Source: an uncultured Candidatus Methylacidiphilales bacterium (GTDB taxonomy: Bacteria > Verrucomicrobiota > Verrucomicrobiia > Methylacidiphilales > CALFVM01). From it: a stretch of DNA of 7,877 nucleotides. Location: assembly GCA_937928665.1 (NCBI GenBank), contig CALFVM010000015.1:1-7877 (forward strand). The letters run 5' to 3'. Of this stretch, positions 1 to 6,345 are shown piece by piece. The position numbers and the translations under genes were made by a program. The notes below the pieces were generated by a model. It worked only from the letters and a program-made list of their open reading frames with translations. It ran no database searches and was not told where the DNA came from. The first letter of the stretch is position 1, and each line of letters starts with the position of its first letter.

Positions 1-198
1 GGGGCGTTGGACCTGATTCCGCGCCTGCGGGCATTGCCCGGCACGGCGCGGACACCCATCCTGATCTTGTCGGGGAGTCCGTTGAGCGATCTGGAGGGGC
101 ATCATCTGGCGCAGGTGGCCAATGAAGTTCTGCTGAAGCCAGTCTCGCTTCGGGAGATCAAGGCAAAGGTAGATGCCCTCTTGGCCGGGCCGGGTTGA
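1..198 (+). CDS. Response-regulator receiver domain, C-terminal fragment (5' end outside window)
   Basis: This is the last 65 residues of a CheY-like receiver domain; the frame is open to the first base of the window, so the gene starts upstream. Counting from the first codon, a helix (LDLIPRLRALPG) leads into the beta-4 strand TPILILSG, whose S24 sits at the conserved Ser/Thr switch position. The invariant lysine is K46 in LLKPVS, with the usual proline after it, and the final helix (LREIKAKVDALLAG) closes the domain. The phosphoacceptor Asp should lie roughly a dozen residues before the window. The protein ends right after the receiver, so it is either a stand-alone receiver or a multidomain protein, such as a hybrid histidine kinase, with a C-terminal receiver. 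The window cannot tell these apart, and no output domain or target is visible. The gene converges on the small - strand gene that ends at 266. Confidence 0.85.
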   Translation, partial: GALDLIPRLRALPGTARTPILILSGSPLSDLEGHHLAQVANEVLLKPVSLREIKAKVDALLAGPG

Positions 199-235
199 TG
201 CGCCCAGTCAGAGAATCAACGATTAACGGGCGGTC

Positions 236-263
236 CCGAACCGCTGCGGACGGCAGGTTCCGG
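236..263. terminator. Hairpin between convergent genes, possible bidirectional terminator
   Basis: The stem pairs GAACC (238-242) with GGTTC (256-260). It continues inward as GCTG/CGGC (one G-T pair) around a CGGA loop, with one bulged A at 255. CC at 236-237 can also pair with GG at 262-263 across a bulged C. It lies in the 67-base gap between two converging stop codons, where a shared terminator is expected. Neither side has a T tract, so it is not a classic Rho-independent terminator and the call rests on position and pairing. Confidence 0.35.
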
Positions 264-265
264 TG

Positions 266-481
266 CTAATAAACCTTGACCGTGCGACGTCCTTCGACCC
301 GTTTCGAACGGCTGTTGCTCCAATTAATGGAATCGAAGTTCCGACGGAAGGATTCGCTGATGTTTCGGGGGGCGTCGCCCTTGCCGTTTTGGATGGCAAC
401 GGGGGTGGCAGAGGCCGGAGCCGGGTTGGCACAGGAGCCCGCAGCGGCACCGCAGGCGCAAGAAGTTGTGGCTTCACTCAT
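266..481 (-). CDS. Small uncharacterised protein with NGKGDAPRN and FRRNFDSINW motifs (71 aa)
   Basis: A 71-residue protein with an Ala/Pro-rich N-terminal third holding three cysteines (C8, C10, C17). A compact motif NGKGDAPRN (32-40) follows, then FRRNFDSINW (45-54) and a basic tail (RSKRVEGRRTVKV). There is no signal peptide or membrane segment. Three things support a real gene: AGGA at 489-492 lies 7 bases before the ATG, codons through the motif block nearly all end in C or G like the neighbouring genes, and the layout is sensible (convergent with the receiver gene, divergent from msrA). From memory, short uncharacterised proteins with a G-K-G-[DS]-x-P-R core followed by an aromatic/N/D/I/W block recur in Verrucomicrobia and Planctomycetes and in some phages; I did not check this. 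The function is unknown. The CAC...C arrangement might bind a metal, but that is a guess. Two overlapping frames over the same stretch lack these motifs. Confidence 0.72.
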   Translation of the reverse strand: MSEATTSCACGAAAGSCANPAPASATPVAIQNGKGDAPRNISESFRRNFDSINWSNSRSKRVEGRRTVKVY

Positions 482-658
482 ATGATTTTCCTAATCAACA
501 AGGCAAGGGGATGCAAATGGAATGCCAACTTTTTCGTGGAATCTTGCAAGGGGTGTGCCCTCTTATGTTGGATGAAACGATGGCAAGCGAGACAACCTGG
601 CCGAGTGTTTGGGGGAACTAAGAGTCAATTTGACACTTTTTTCTGCGGGCACTGGCGG
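482..658. other. Divergent intergenic region, small gene / msrA
   Basis: This gap should hold the outward promoters of both neighbours, and it is less GC-rich than the genes. It contains two exact TTGACA hexamers on the + strand: one at 630-635 in the gap and one at 662-667 just inside the chosen msrA start. Neither has a recognisable -10 box 16-18 bases downstream, so I do not call a promoter. No open reading frame here looks coding, although the msrA frame stays open through the whole gap. No riboswitch-like or repeated structure is evident. Confidence 0.4.
489..492 (-). promoter_or_regulatory. Ribosome binding site of the 71-aa small gene
   Basis: On the - strand AGGA precedes the ATG at 481-479 by 7 bases. 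It is one of few recognisable Shine-Dalgarno sites in the window, and it favours this frame over the overlapping - strand frame that starts at 477. Confidence 0.5.
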
Positions 659-1258
659 ATGTTGACAATCGCGTTTATGATCACCCAATCGGCGTTAGGA
701 AACCTGGTTGCGGCAGAGAATTCTTCCATGAATACACAACAAATCACGTTGGGCGGCGGATGTTTCTGGTGCGTGGAGGCGGTTTTCGAACGACGTCCTG
801 GCGTGGTCACGGCAGTTTCTGGGTATGCGGGCGGGTCGGAGGCGGACCCGACCTATCCGCAAGTGAGTAGCGGGCGCACGGGTCATGCGGAGGTTGTGCA
901 GGTGACGTTTGATCCTGCCAAGGTGACGTTGGAGGAGCTGCTGGACTTGTTTTTCGTCGCTCACGATCCGACGACGCTGAACCGGCAGGGAGCGGATGTG
1001 GGGCCGCAGTACCGCTCGATTATTCTCTATGGAGACGACAAGCAAAAAGAAGCGGCAGAAGCAGCTTTGGCCCGGGCGCAGGCAGGTTTGTCCAAGCCGA
1101 TCGTAACGCAGGTGGTCCCGCTGGAACGCTTTTACCCAGCAGAGGACTACCACCAGGATTATTTTGTGAAGAATCCCAATGCGGGCTACTGCGCATTTGT
1201 GATCCGGCCAAAACTGAACAAGCTGGAGCAAAAAGGGGTGATCCCCGGCCAGAAATAG
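659..1258 (+). CDS. msrA: Peptide methionine sulfoxide reductase MsrA, possibly exported
   Basis: MsrA reduces the S epimer of methionine sulfoxide, free or in proteins, and so repairs oxidative damage. Numbering from the start used here, the catalytic motif is GCFWCVE with nucleophile C35 and a second cysteine C38. The family blocks GYAGG, HDPT, GADVGPQYRS and YHQDYF (164-169) follow. C178 in NAGYCAFVI is the likely resolving cysteine, regenerated by thioredoxin. The domain is complete. The start is uncertain. The frame is open back to 263 and none of the candidate ATGs (572, 659, 728) has a good ribosome site. I chose 659 because it adds a hydrophobic stretch (LTIAFMI...LGNLVAA) ending in Ala-Ala before Glu, which resembles a signal peptide, though without basic residues at its front. 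Starting at 728 gives a 176-residue cytosolic enzyme with the whole catalytic domain. Location therefore stays open; the enzyme call does not. Confidence 0.95.
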   Translation: MLTIAFMITQSALGNLVAAENSSMNTQQITLGGGCFWCVEAVFERRPGVVTAVSGYAGGSEADPTYPQVSSGRTGHAEVVQVTFDPAKVTLEELLDLFFVAHDPTTLNRQGADVGPQYRSIILYGDDKQKEAAEAALARAQAGLSKPIVTQVVPLERFYPAEDYHQDYFVKNPNAGYCAFVIRPKLNKLEQKGVIPGQK

Positions 1259-1289
1259 GTGCGGGACGGCAGGCCCGATGAGTGGTGCT

Positions 1290-1790
1290 TCAGCCGTAAC
1301 TCTTAAAGAATTTTTTGGGGCTCTCGGCTTCCTGCGGGGCAGTTGAGGGTCTCGGGGCGGGAGCAGAATCTTGTTGGGGCTCGTAAGCGACGCCGCGCTG
1401 GTCGTTGGGAAGTTCACCCAACTCGTTGTCTTCTTCGGAAAACTTTTCGTCCTCACCGGGCATCGGAAAACCCATGGTCCGGGTGGGCATCAGGCTGGCG
1501 GGGGTGCCGCCGCTGGCATCGATGAAGGCGAGTTGGACCTTGGAAAGGCAGTCTTCAAGGATGCGGTTTTCCTGGGCGGAGAGATTGCCTTCCGTTTTCG
1601 TGCGGATCATGAGGAGCTGGTCGATGAGGACTTTAGCGGTGTCGAGGTTGGGTTCCATCCGTTCGCCGTAGGGGGAGGGGAGTTTGCCAAGGACGAAGAG
1701 AATGTTCTGGGCCTGCATCATGACGAATTGGACGAAGAGTTGGGCCATTTCGCCGGATTGGGCGGGGTTTTGTTTTTGGACTTCTGCCAT
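1290..1790 (-). CDS. DUF1844 family protein (166 aa)
   Basis: Residues about 15-92 match the DUF1844 pattern: a helical FVQFVMMQAQNILFVLGKLP segment, then LDTAKVLIDQLLMIRTKTEGNLSAQE. This fits the family's L-A-x-x-x-I-D-x-L-x-M-L-x-x-K-T-x-G-N-L signature. The family is small, probably all-helical and of unknown function. Members are usually little more than the domain. This one adds a tail of about 75 residues that is rich in Pro, Glu, Asp and Gln, probably disordered, and ends in a basic KKFFKSYG. No signal peptide or true membrane helix is visible, so it is probably cytosolic. The start lies 6 bases after the stop of the M16 peptidase gene with no clear ribosome site, which suggests translational coupling in one operon. 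The stop faces the msrA stop across 31 bases with no convincing terminator between them. Confidence 0.85.
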   Translation of the reverse strand: MAEVQKQNPAQSGEMAQLFVQFVMMQAQNILFVLGKLPSPYGERMEPNLDTAKVLIDQLLMIRTKTEGNLSAQENRILEDCLSKVQLAFIDASGGTPASLMPTRTMGFPMPGEDEKFSEEDNELGELPNDQRGVAYEPQQDSAPAPRPSTAPQEAESPKKFFKSYG

Positions 1791-1796
1791 AGGAGT

Positions 1797-4490
1797 TCAG
1801 GGCTGGGCCGCAGGAGGCTGCGGACGGGTTGGGTTGGATTCGGGTTGAACAATAATGGAGACGTAATCCGGTTTCGAGAAATAACGCCGGGCGGCGTCCC
1901 GAACAGAGTCGCCCTCGAGGGTTTCAATCTGCCGGATGAGATCGGCTTCGTGGTCAAGACCGAGACCGTAGAGAAGGTTGAGGGAGGCTTTGTAAGCGAC
2001 GGTGGCGGCGGCCTGATCCTGGAGGAGGCGTTTGCCGAGGAGCTTGGCTCGGGCGCGCTGGAGTTCTTCCGGAGTGAGTCCATCGCGGACGATAACGCTG
2101 ATTTCGTCAAGCATCTCGCGCACGACGTGGTCGGATTTGCTGGCCTCAGTTCCGGCGTAAAAGATGAAGACCCCAGGGTCGTAGCCGACCATCTGGCCGG
2201 TGCCGACAAAGTAGGCCAGGGATTGACGTTCCCGGATGCGGATGAAGAGCCGGGAAGCCAAATCAGAGAGAGCCTCGTCGATGAGTTCGAGGGCGGCCCG
2301 GTCGGGGCTGCGAAGGCTCAGGCCGGGATAGCCAATTTGGACGATGGCCTGTTGCTTGGTGGTCGGGACGAGCACGGTCTGGCCGGTGCCGCGGAAATCG
2401 GGTGTCTGTTCACTGTAAGCGGGCGTTCCGCGCGGGATGGCGCGGGAAGGAAAGGCGCGTTCAAGCAGGCGGGTGGCCTCAGCGGGATCGAATGAACCGG
2501 CCACGGAGAAAACGAGGTTCTCGGCCTGGACGAGGCGGCGGAGGTGAGCGCGGAGTTGCTCGCGGGTGAAGCTGGCGACGGTGGCGGGGGTGCCGAGCGG
2601 GTTCATGGCGTAGGGATGAGTGCCGAAGAGGGCGGGGCGGAGCGCGTTGCGGGCCAGTGCCATGGGCTGATCGAGTTCGAGGCGCAGCTCGGCTAATTGA
2701 CGATCCTTTTCTTTGGCCAGTTCGGCTTCGGGAAAGGAGGCGTTGAGGAGAAGATCGGCAAAGAGTTCCACCGCAGCGGGCAGGTCGGAGCGGAGGACTT
2801 CGATGGCAAGCGTGAAGCTGTTGTTACCGGTGTCGGAACTGAGTGAGCCGCCCAGTGACTCAATTTCCTCCGCGATCTGTTCGGCCGTTCGGGTCGGCGT
2901 GCCTTTATCCAGAAGGCGGGCGACGAGTTGACTGATGCCGTTGGTCTCGGGGGTCTCCGTGAGGATGCCGCCCCGGCCGACCACGCGGAGGGTCACGAGG
3001 GGGACTTTATCATCCGGAAGGAGAACGAGCGGGGCGCCATTGGCCAGAGTTTGGGAGGTCAATCCTTGCCGGACGGCTCGAGCGGTGGCACGGGGTGCGT
3101 CCGGGGCGGCCTGATCTTTAGGGTAAAGGGAAACGACGGGGAGATTGTCGGCGTTGAGGTAGAGGCGGGCGACGCGCAGGATCTCTTCAGCGGTGACGTT
3201 TTCAATGCCGCGAAGGTAGCGTTCGGAGAAGTCGAGGTTCCGGGCGTTGAACCAGCCGCTGCCCAGGCTGGCGGCGCGGCCGGACACAGTTTTACGCTCG
3301 GAGGCCTTGGCGACGAGAGCTTGTCGCTTGGCTTTGGCTAGTTCGGCGGGAGTAACGGGGCGAGTTTTGAATTGATCAAGGATGGCGAGGATGTCGGCCT
3401 CGGCCTGGGGAATGGTAATTGGGCTGTCGGGGCGGAACGTGGCGGCGATGCCCCAGAGGCCGGATTGGACCGGGGTGTAGGAAAAGGCACCGATGTCCTG
3501 GAGGACGTTACGCCGCTGGACCAGTTCACGGTGGAGGCGCGAGCTGTTGCCCTCCCCGGCGATTTGGGCCAGAACGTCGAGGGGGAACATGTCGGGGCTG
3601 GTAATGCCGGGGATGTGGAACGACATGTACATCCGGGCACCTTCGGTTGGAAAGGGTTGGTGGTTTTCGCGCCGCCCCAACTGCCGGGGCTCGCTCGGGA
3701 TGAAAACCTCGGGCGCACTGCGCCGGGGAACGTTGCGTGTTAGTTGTTCCAGTTCGTCCCGGACCACCCTGGGATCAACGTCACCGACAACAATGAAGGT
3801 GACATTGTCGGGGACATAAAAGCGGTGGTAGTAATCGAGGACCTGTTGCCGGGTAAGTTGGTTGTAGATTTCGAGGTGGCCGATGACGGGAAACTTGTAG
3901 GGATGAACCTGGAATGCGGTTGAAAACAGGAGCTTTTGCAGGGTTCGACCGGGATCATCGAACCCCATGGCAAACTCCCGGCGGATCACTTCCTGTTCCT
4001 TGGCGTATTCGTCCTCGGGCAGAGTGGAGTGGAAGATCATATCGGCAAGGACATCAAGGCCCTCTTTCCAGCCTTTGGCGGGTAGGTCCATGTAATAGAC
4101 GGTCCGGTCGAAGGAGGTGTAGGCGTTCATCTGGCCGCCAAGGGATTGAACGGTCTGGGCGATCTCGGAGTTGCCCCGGCGGGCAGTTCCTTTGAAAAGC
4201 ATGTGTTCGAGGATGTGGGAGAGCCCGGCACCGAGGTGGCCTTCCTCGGTGATGGATCCGGCGGCCACCCAGGCCTGCAGGGTTACGACAGGGGCAGACC
4301 GGTCGGAATCTACGATAAGGCGGAGGCCATTGGGCAGTTCGAACTGAGACGCGGTAGAGGCAGGGATGGGTGTCATGGGAGGTGGGGTTTCAGCGCGGGA
4401 CGCGGCAAAGAGGGTGGGGGACGCTCCGAGCAAGAACCCGGCCACCAGCACGGCCAAAAGGAGGGGTGAACGTGGATTGCCGGACGACAT
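1797..4490 (-). CDS. M16 family zinc metallopeptidase, two-half fusion, exported
   Basis: An 897-residue pitrilysin/insulinase-type (M16) peptidase made of two tandem M16 halves. Residues 1-30 are a signal peptide (hydrophobic core LLLAVLVAGFLLG, cleavage near LFAAS), so it acts in the periplasm or outside the cell, probably on unfolded proteins or peptides. There is no lipobox cysteine. The first half carries the inverted zinc motif HILEH (H92, E95 catalytic, H96). The distal zinc ligand is probably E172 in EQEVIRRE, about 76 residues after the motif as the family requires. In the second half (about 475-885) the aligned positions read QLVAR (521-525), so no zinc is bound there. That half keeps the R753...Y760 pair (RERQSLAY) that M16 C-terminal halves use to hold the substrate. 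One protein thus contains what are separate active and inactive subunits in two-gene M16B systems. The ATG follows a T-rich leader with no Shine-Dalgarno site. DUF1844 follows closely downstream. Confidence 0.95.
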   Translation of the reverse strand: MSSGNPRSPLLLAVLVAGFLLGASPTLFAASRAETPPPMTPIPASTASQFELPNGLRLIVDSDRSAPVVTLQAWVAAGSITEEGHLGAGLSHILEHMLFKGTARRGNSEIAQTVQSLGGQMNAYTSFDRTVYYMDLPAKGWKEGLDVLADMIFHSTLPEDEYAKEQEVIRREFAMGFDDPGRTLQKLLFSTAFQVHPYKFPVIGHLEIYNQLTRQQVLDYYHRFYVPDNVTFIVVGDVDPRVVRDELEQLTRNVPRRSAPEVFIPSEPRQLGRRENHQPFPTEGARMYMSFHIPGITSPDMFPLDVLAQIAGEGNSSRLHRELVQRRNVLQDIGAFSYTPVQSGLWGIAATFRPDSPITIPQAEADILAILDQFKTRPVTPAELAKAKRQALVAKASERKTVSGRAASLGSGWFNARNLDFSERYLRGIENVTAEEILRVARLYLNADNLPVVSLYPKDQAAPDAPRATARAVRQGLTSQTLANGAPLVLLPDDKVPLVTLRVVGRGGILTETPETNGISQLVARLLDKGTPTRTAEQIAEEIESLGGSLSSDTGNNSFTLAIEVLRSDLPAAVELFADLLLNASFPEAELAKEKDRQLAELRLELDQPMALARNALRPALFGTHPYAMNPLGTPATVASFTREQLRAHLRRLVQAENLVFSVAGSFDPAEATRLLERAFPSRAIPRGTPAYSEQTPDFRGTGQTVLVPTTKQQAIVQIGYPGLSLRSPDRAALELIDEALSDLASRLFIRIRERQSLAYFVGTGQMVGYDPGVFIFYAGTEASKSDHVVREMLDEISVIVRDGLTPEELQRARAKLLGKRLLQDQAAATVAYKASLNLLYGLGLDHEADLIRQIETLEGDSVRDAARRYFSKPDYVSIIVQPESNPTRPQPPAAQP

Positions 4491-4588
4491 AAAAAATAAG
4501 GGTAGAGGAAGCCGGACGAATTGAGAATGGGAAATTGTCAGGCAGTTGCGGACGGGGCGGTAAAGATTGGGTCACCGTTGAGAACAAT

Positions 4589-4607
4589 CCACCGGGGCGT
4601 GCGGTGG
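4589..4607 (-). terminator. Candidate terminator after the sodium symporter gene
   Basis: The perfect 6-bp inverted repeat CCACCG/CGGTGG has a 7-base loop. Read on the - strand it begins 10 bases after the symporter stop codon and is followed by ATTGTTCTC, a modest T-rich stretch. Position and stem support a terminator; the weak T tract lowers confidence. It would separate the transferase/symporter unit from the peptidase/DUF1844 unit. Confidence 0.4.
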
Positions 4608-4616
4608 TGGCCCGGC

Positions 4617-6344
4617 CTACGCCGTGGGATCGAGTTCACGCGGAACGCGGATGCGGGCGACGAGGTCCTGGATTTCGTGGGGCGGTGGGGGGGTGAACCA
4701 GGAGACGGTGATGGCGACGGCGAAGTTCAGCAGCATGCCGATGGAGCCGATGCCTTCGGGGGAGATGTGGAGGAACCAGTTTTCGGGCGTATTGGCCGAT
4801 GGGTTGATGAACTTGAAGTAAATGATGTAAGCGGCGGTAAAGACGATGCCGGCGATCATTCCAGAGATGGCACCTTCTCGATTCATCCGTTTGTTGAAAA
4901 TACCTAGAACGATCGCGGGGAAGAAGGAGGCGGCCGCCAGGCCGAAAGCAAAGGCAACAACCTCGGCAACGAAACCGGGCGGACGAATTCCGAAGTAGCC
5001 GGCCGCAATCACGGCAAAACCGGCGGCAACCCGGGCGATGAGCAATTCCTGTTTGTCGGTGATGTCGGGTCGGACAATTTTTTTGATCAGGTCATGGGAG
5101 ACGGCGGTGGAAATGACGAGGAGGAGGCCGGCGGCGGTAGAGAGGGCGGCGGCCAACGCCCCGGCGGCAACGAGACCGACGACCCAATCGGGGAGCCGGG
5201 CGATTTCGGGATTGGCCAGGACGATGATGTCGCGGTCGATCCGGAGTTCGTTGCCTTTCCAGCCAGCAGCTTCGGCTTTGGGGGTGAAGGCTGGGTTGGT
5301 GTCGTTGTAGTATTGGACACGGCCATCCTGGTTTTTGTCGGTGAAGGTTAGAAGCCCGGTCCGCTCCCAGTTGTGGAACCAGGGCGGGAGTTCTGTGTGC
5401 GGGGTGTTGTGAACGGTTTGGAGAAGATTGGTCCGGGCGAAGACGGCGACGGCGGGCGCGGTGGTGTAAAGGATGACGATAAAAAGGAGAGCCCAGCCGG
5501 CGGAGCTGCGGGCCTTGCTGACGGAGGGGACGGTGTAGAAGCGGATGATGATGTGAGGCAGGCCAGCGGTGCCGACCATGAGGGCGAGGGTGATGAAGAA
5601 GATGTCAGCCGTAGCTCGAACGCCGGAGGTGTAGGCGGGGAATCCAAGGTCCTGCCCCAGCCCGTCGAGTTTGTCGAGAAGCCGAACGCCGGGCTCATCC
5701 TTCATTTCGCCAAAGAACCCGATCTGGGGGATGGGATTTCCGGTCATCATGAGGGAGATAAAGATGACCGGGACGAGATAGGCAAAGATGAGGACGCAAT
5801 ACTGCGCCACCTGTGTGTAGGTGATCCCTTTCATTCCGCCGAGGACGGCGTAACAGAAGACAATGGACATGCCGACGACCACGCCGGTGGTGATGTTGAC
5901 CTCAAGGAACCGGGAAAAGACGATGCCGACGCCGCGCATTTGTCCGGCCACGTAAACGAAGGAAACGAAAAGGGCGCAGACAATGGCCACGACCCGGGCG
6001 GAACGGGAGTAATAACGGTCGCCGACAAAGTCGGGCACCGTGAACTTGCCAAACTTCCGCAGATAGGGCGCCAGCAGGAGGGCGAGCAGGACGTAGCCGC
6101 CGGTCCAACCCATCAGATAGACACCGCCATCCCGGCCCATGAAGGAAATAAGCCCGGCCATGGAAATGAAGGAGGCGGCCGACATCCAATCGGCGGCCGT
6201 CGCCATGCCGTTGTGGACCGGATGAACGGTGGAGGAGGCCACGTAAAACTCCCGGGTGGAACCGGCCTTGCTCCAAATGGCAATCCCGATGTAAAGGGCG
6301 AAAGAGAGACCGACGATGACCAGGGTCCAGGCTTGAACGTCCAT
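4617..6344 (-). CDS. Sodium:solute symporter large subunit (SSF, VC_2705 / ActP-like)
   Basis: A 575-residue secondary transporter of the sodium:solute symporter family with about a dozen hydrophobic segments. Recognisable blocks include REFYVASSTVHPVHNGMATAA near the N-terminus, AVLGGMKGITYTQVAQY (166-182), GTAGLPHIIIRFYTVPSVSKAR (258-279) and the sodium-site region ALSTAAGLLLVIS (400-412). These, with the DUF4212 gene just upstream, place it in the VC_2705 subfamily related to the acetate permease ActP. It probably imports a small carboxylate with Na+, but the substrate cannot be read from the sequence. A soluble loop (about 305-385) holds an EF-hand-like DKNQDGRVQYYN (336-347) and then NELRIDRDIIVLANPEIA, which I recall as normal for this subfamily. 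I chose the ATG at 6344-6342: GAGGA lies 5 bases upstream and the DUF4212 stop ends one base before it. An in-frame ATG 21 bases earlier would overlap DUF4212. Confidence 0.93.
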   Translation of the reverse strand: MDVQAWTLVIVGLSFALYIGIAIWSKAGSTREFYVASSTVHPVHNGMATAADWMSAASFISMAGLISFMGRDGGVYLMGWTGGYVLLALLLAPYLRKFGKFTVPDFVGDRYYSRSARVVAIVCALFVSFVYVAGQMRGVGIVFSRFLEVNITTGVVVGMSIVFCYAVLGGMKGITYTQVAQYCVLIFAYLVPVIFISLMMTGNPIPQIGFFGEMKDEPGVRLLDKLDGLGQDLGFPAYTSGVRATADIFFITLALMVGTAGLPHIIIRFYTVPSVSKARSSAGWALLFIVILYTTAPAVAVFARTNLLQTVHNTPHTELPPWFHNWERTGLLTFTDKNQDGRVQYYNDTNPAFTPKAEAAGWKGNELRIDRDIIVLANPEIARLPDWVVGLVAAGALAAALSTAAGLLLVISTAVSHDLIKKIVRPDITDKQELLIARVAAGFAVIAAGYFGIRPPGFVAEVVAFAFGLAAASFFPAIVLGIFNKRMNREGAISGMIAGIVFTAAYIIYFKFINPSANTPENWFLHISPEGIGSIGMLLNFAVAITVSWFTPPPPHEIQDLVARIRVPRELDPTA

Positions 6345-6345
6345 C

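Noticed and set aside
223..477. Alternative - strand frame overlapping the 71-aa gene
   Set aside because: It is a Pro/Leu/Arg-rich low-complexity product without a ribosome site. The neighbouring frame has the motif block, the ribosome site and better codon use.
263..658. Long N-terminal extension of MsrA back to 263
   Set aside because: The extra sequence is antisense to the 71-aa gene and then intergenic. It has no domain, and MsrA proteins do not carry such an extension.
1266..1297. ACGGC...GCCGT inverted repeat between the convergent msrA and DUF1844 ends
   Set aside because: A 5-bp stem with a 22-base loop, partly inside DUF1844 coding sequence; the nearby T run is too far away. It is too weak to call a terminator.
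695..1456. - strand open frame (253 codons) spanning msrA and the DUF1844 end
   Set aside because: It is rich in Arg, Pro and Leu with no motif, and it crosses two real genes on both strands.
1371..2495. Long + strand open frame (374 codons) opposite DUF1844 and the M16 gene
   Set aside because: It is Gly/Val/Asp/Glu-rich, has no recognisable domain and runs antisense to two well-supported genes. Such mirror frames are expected in high-GC coding DNA.
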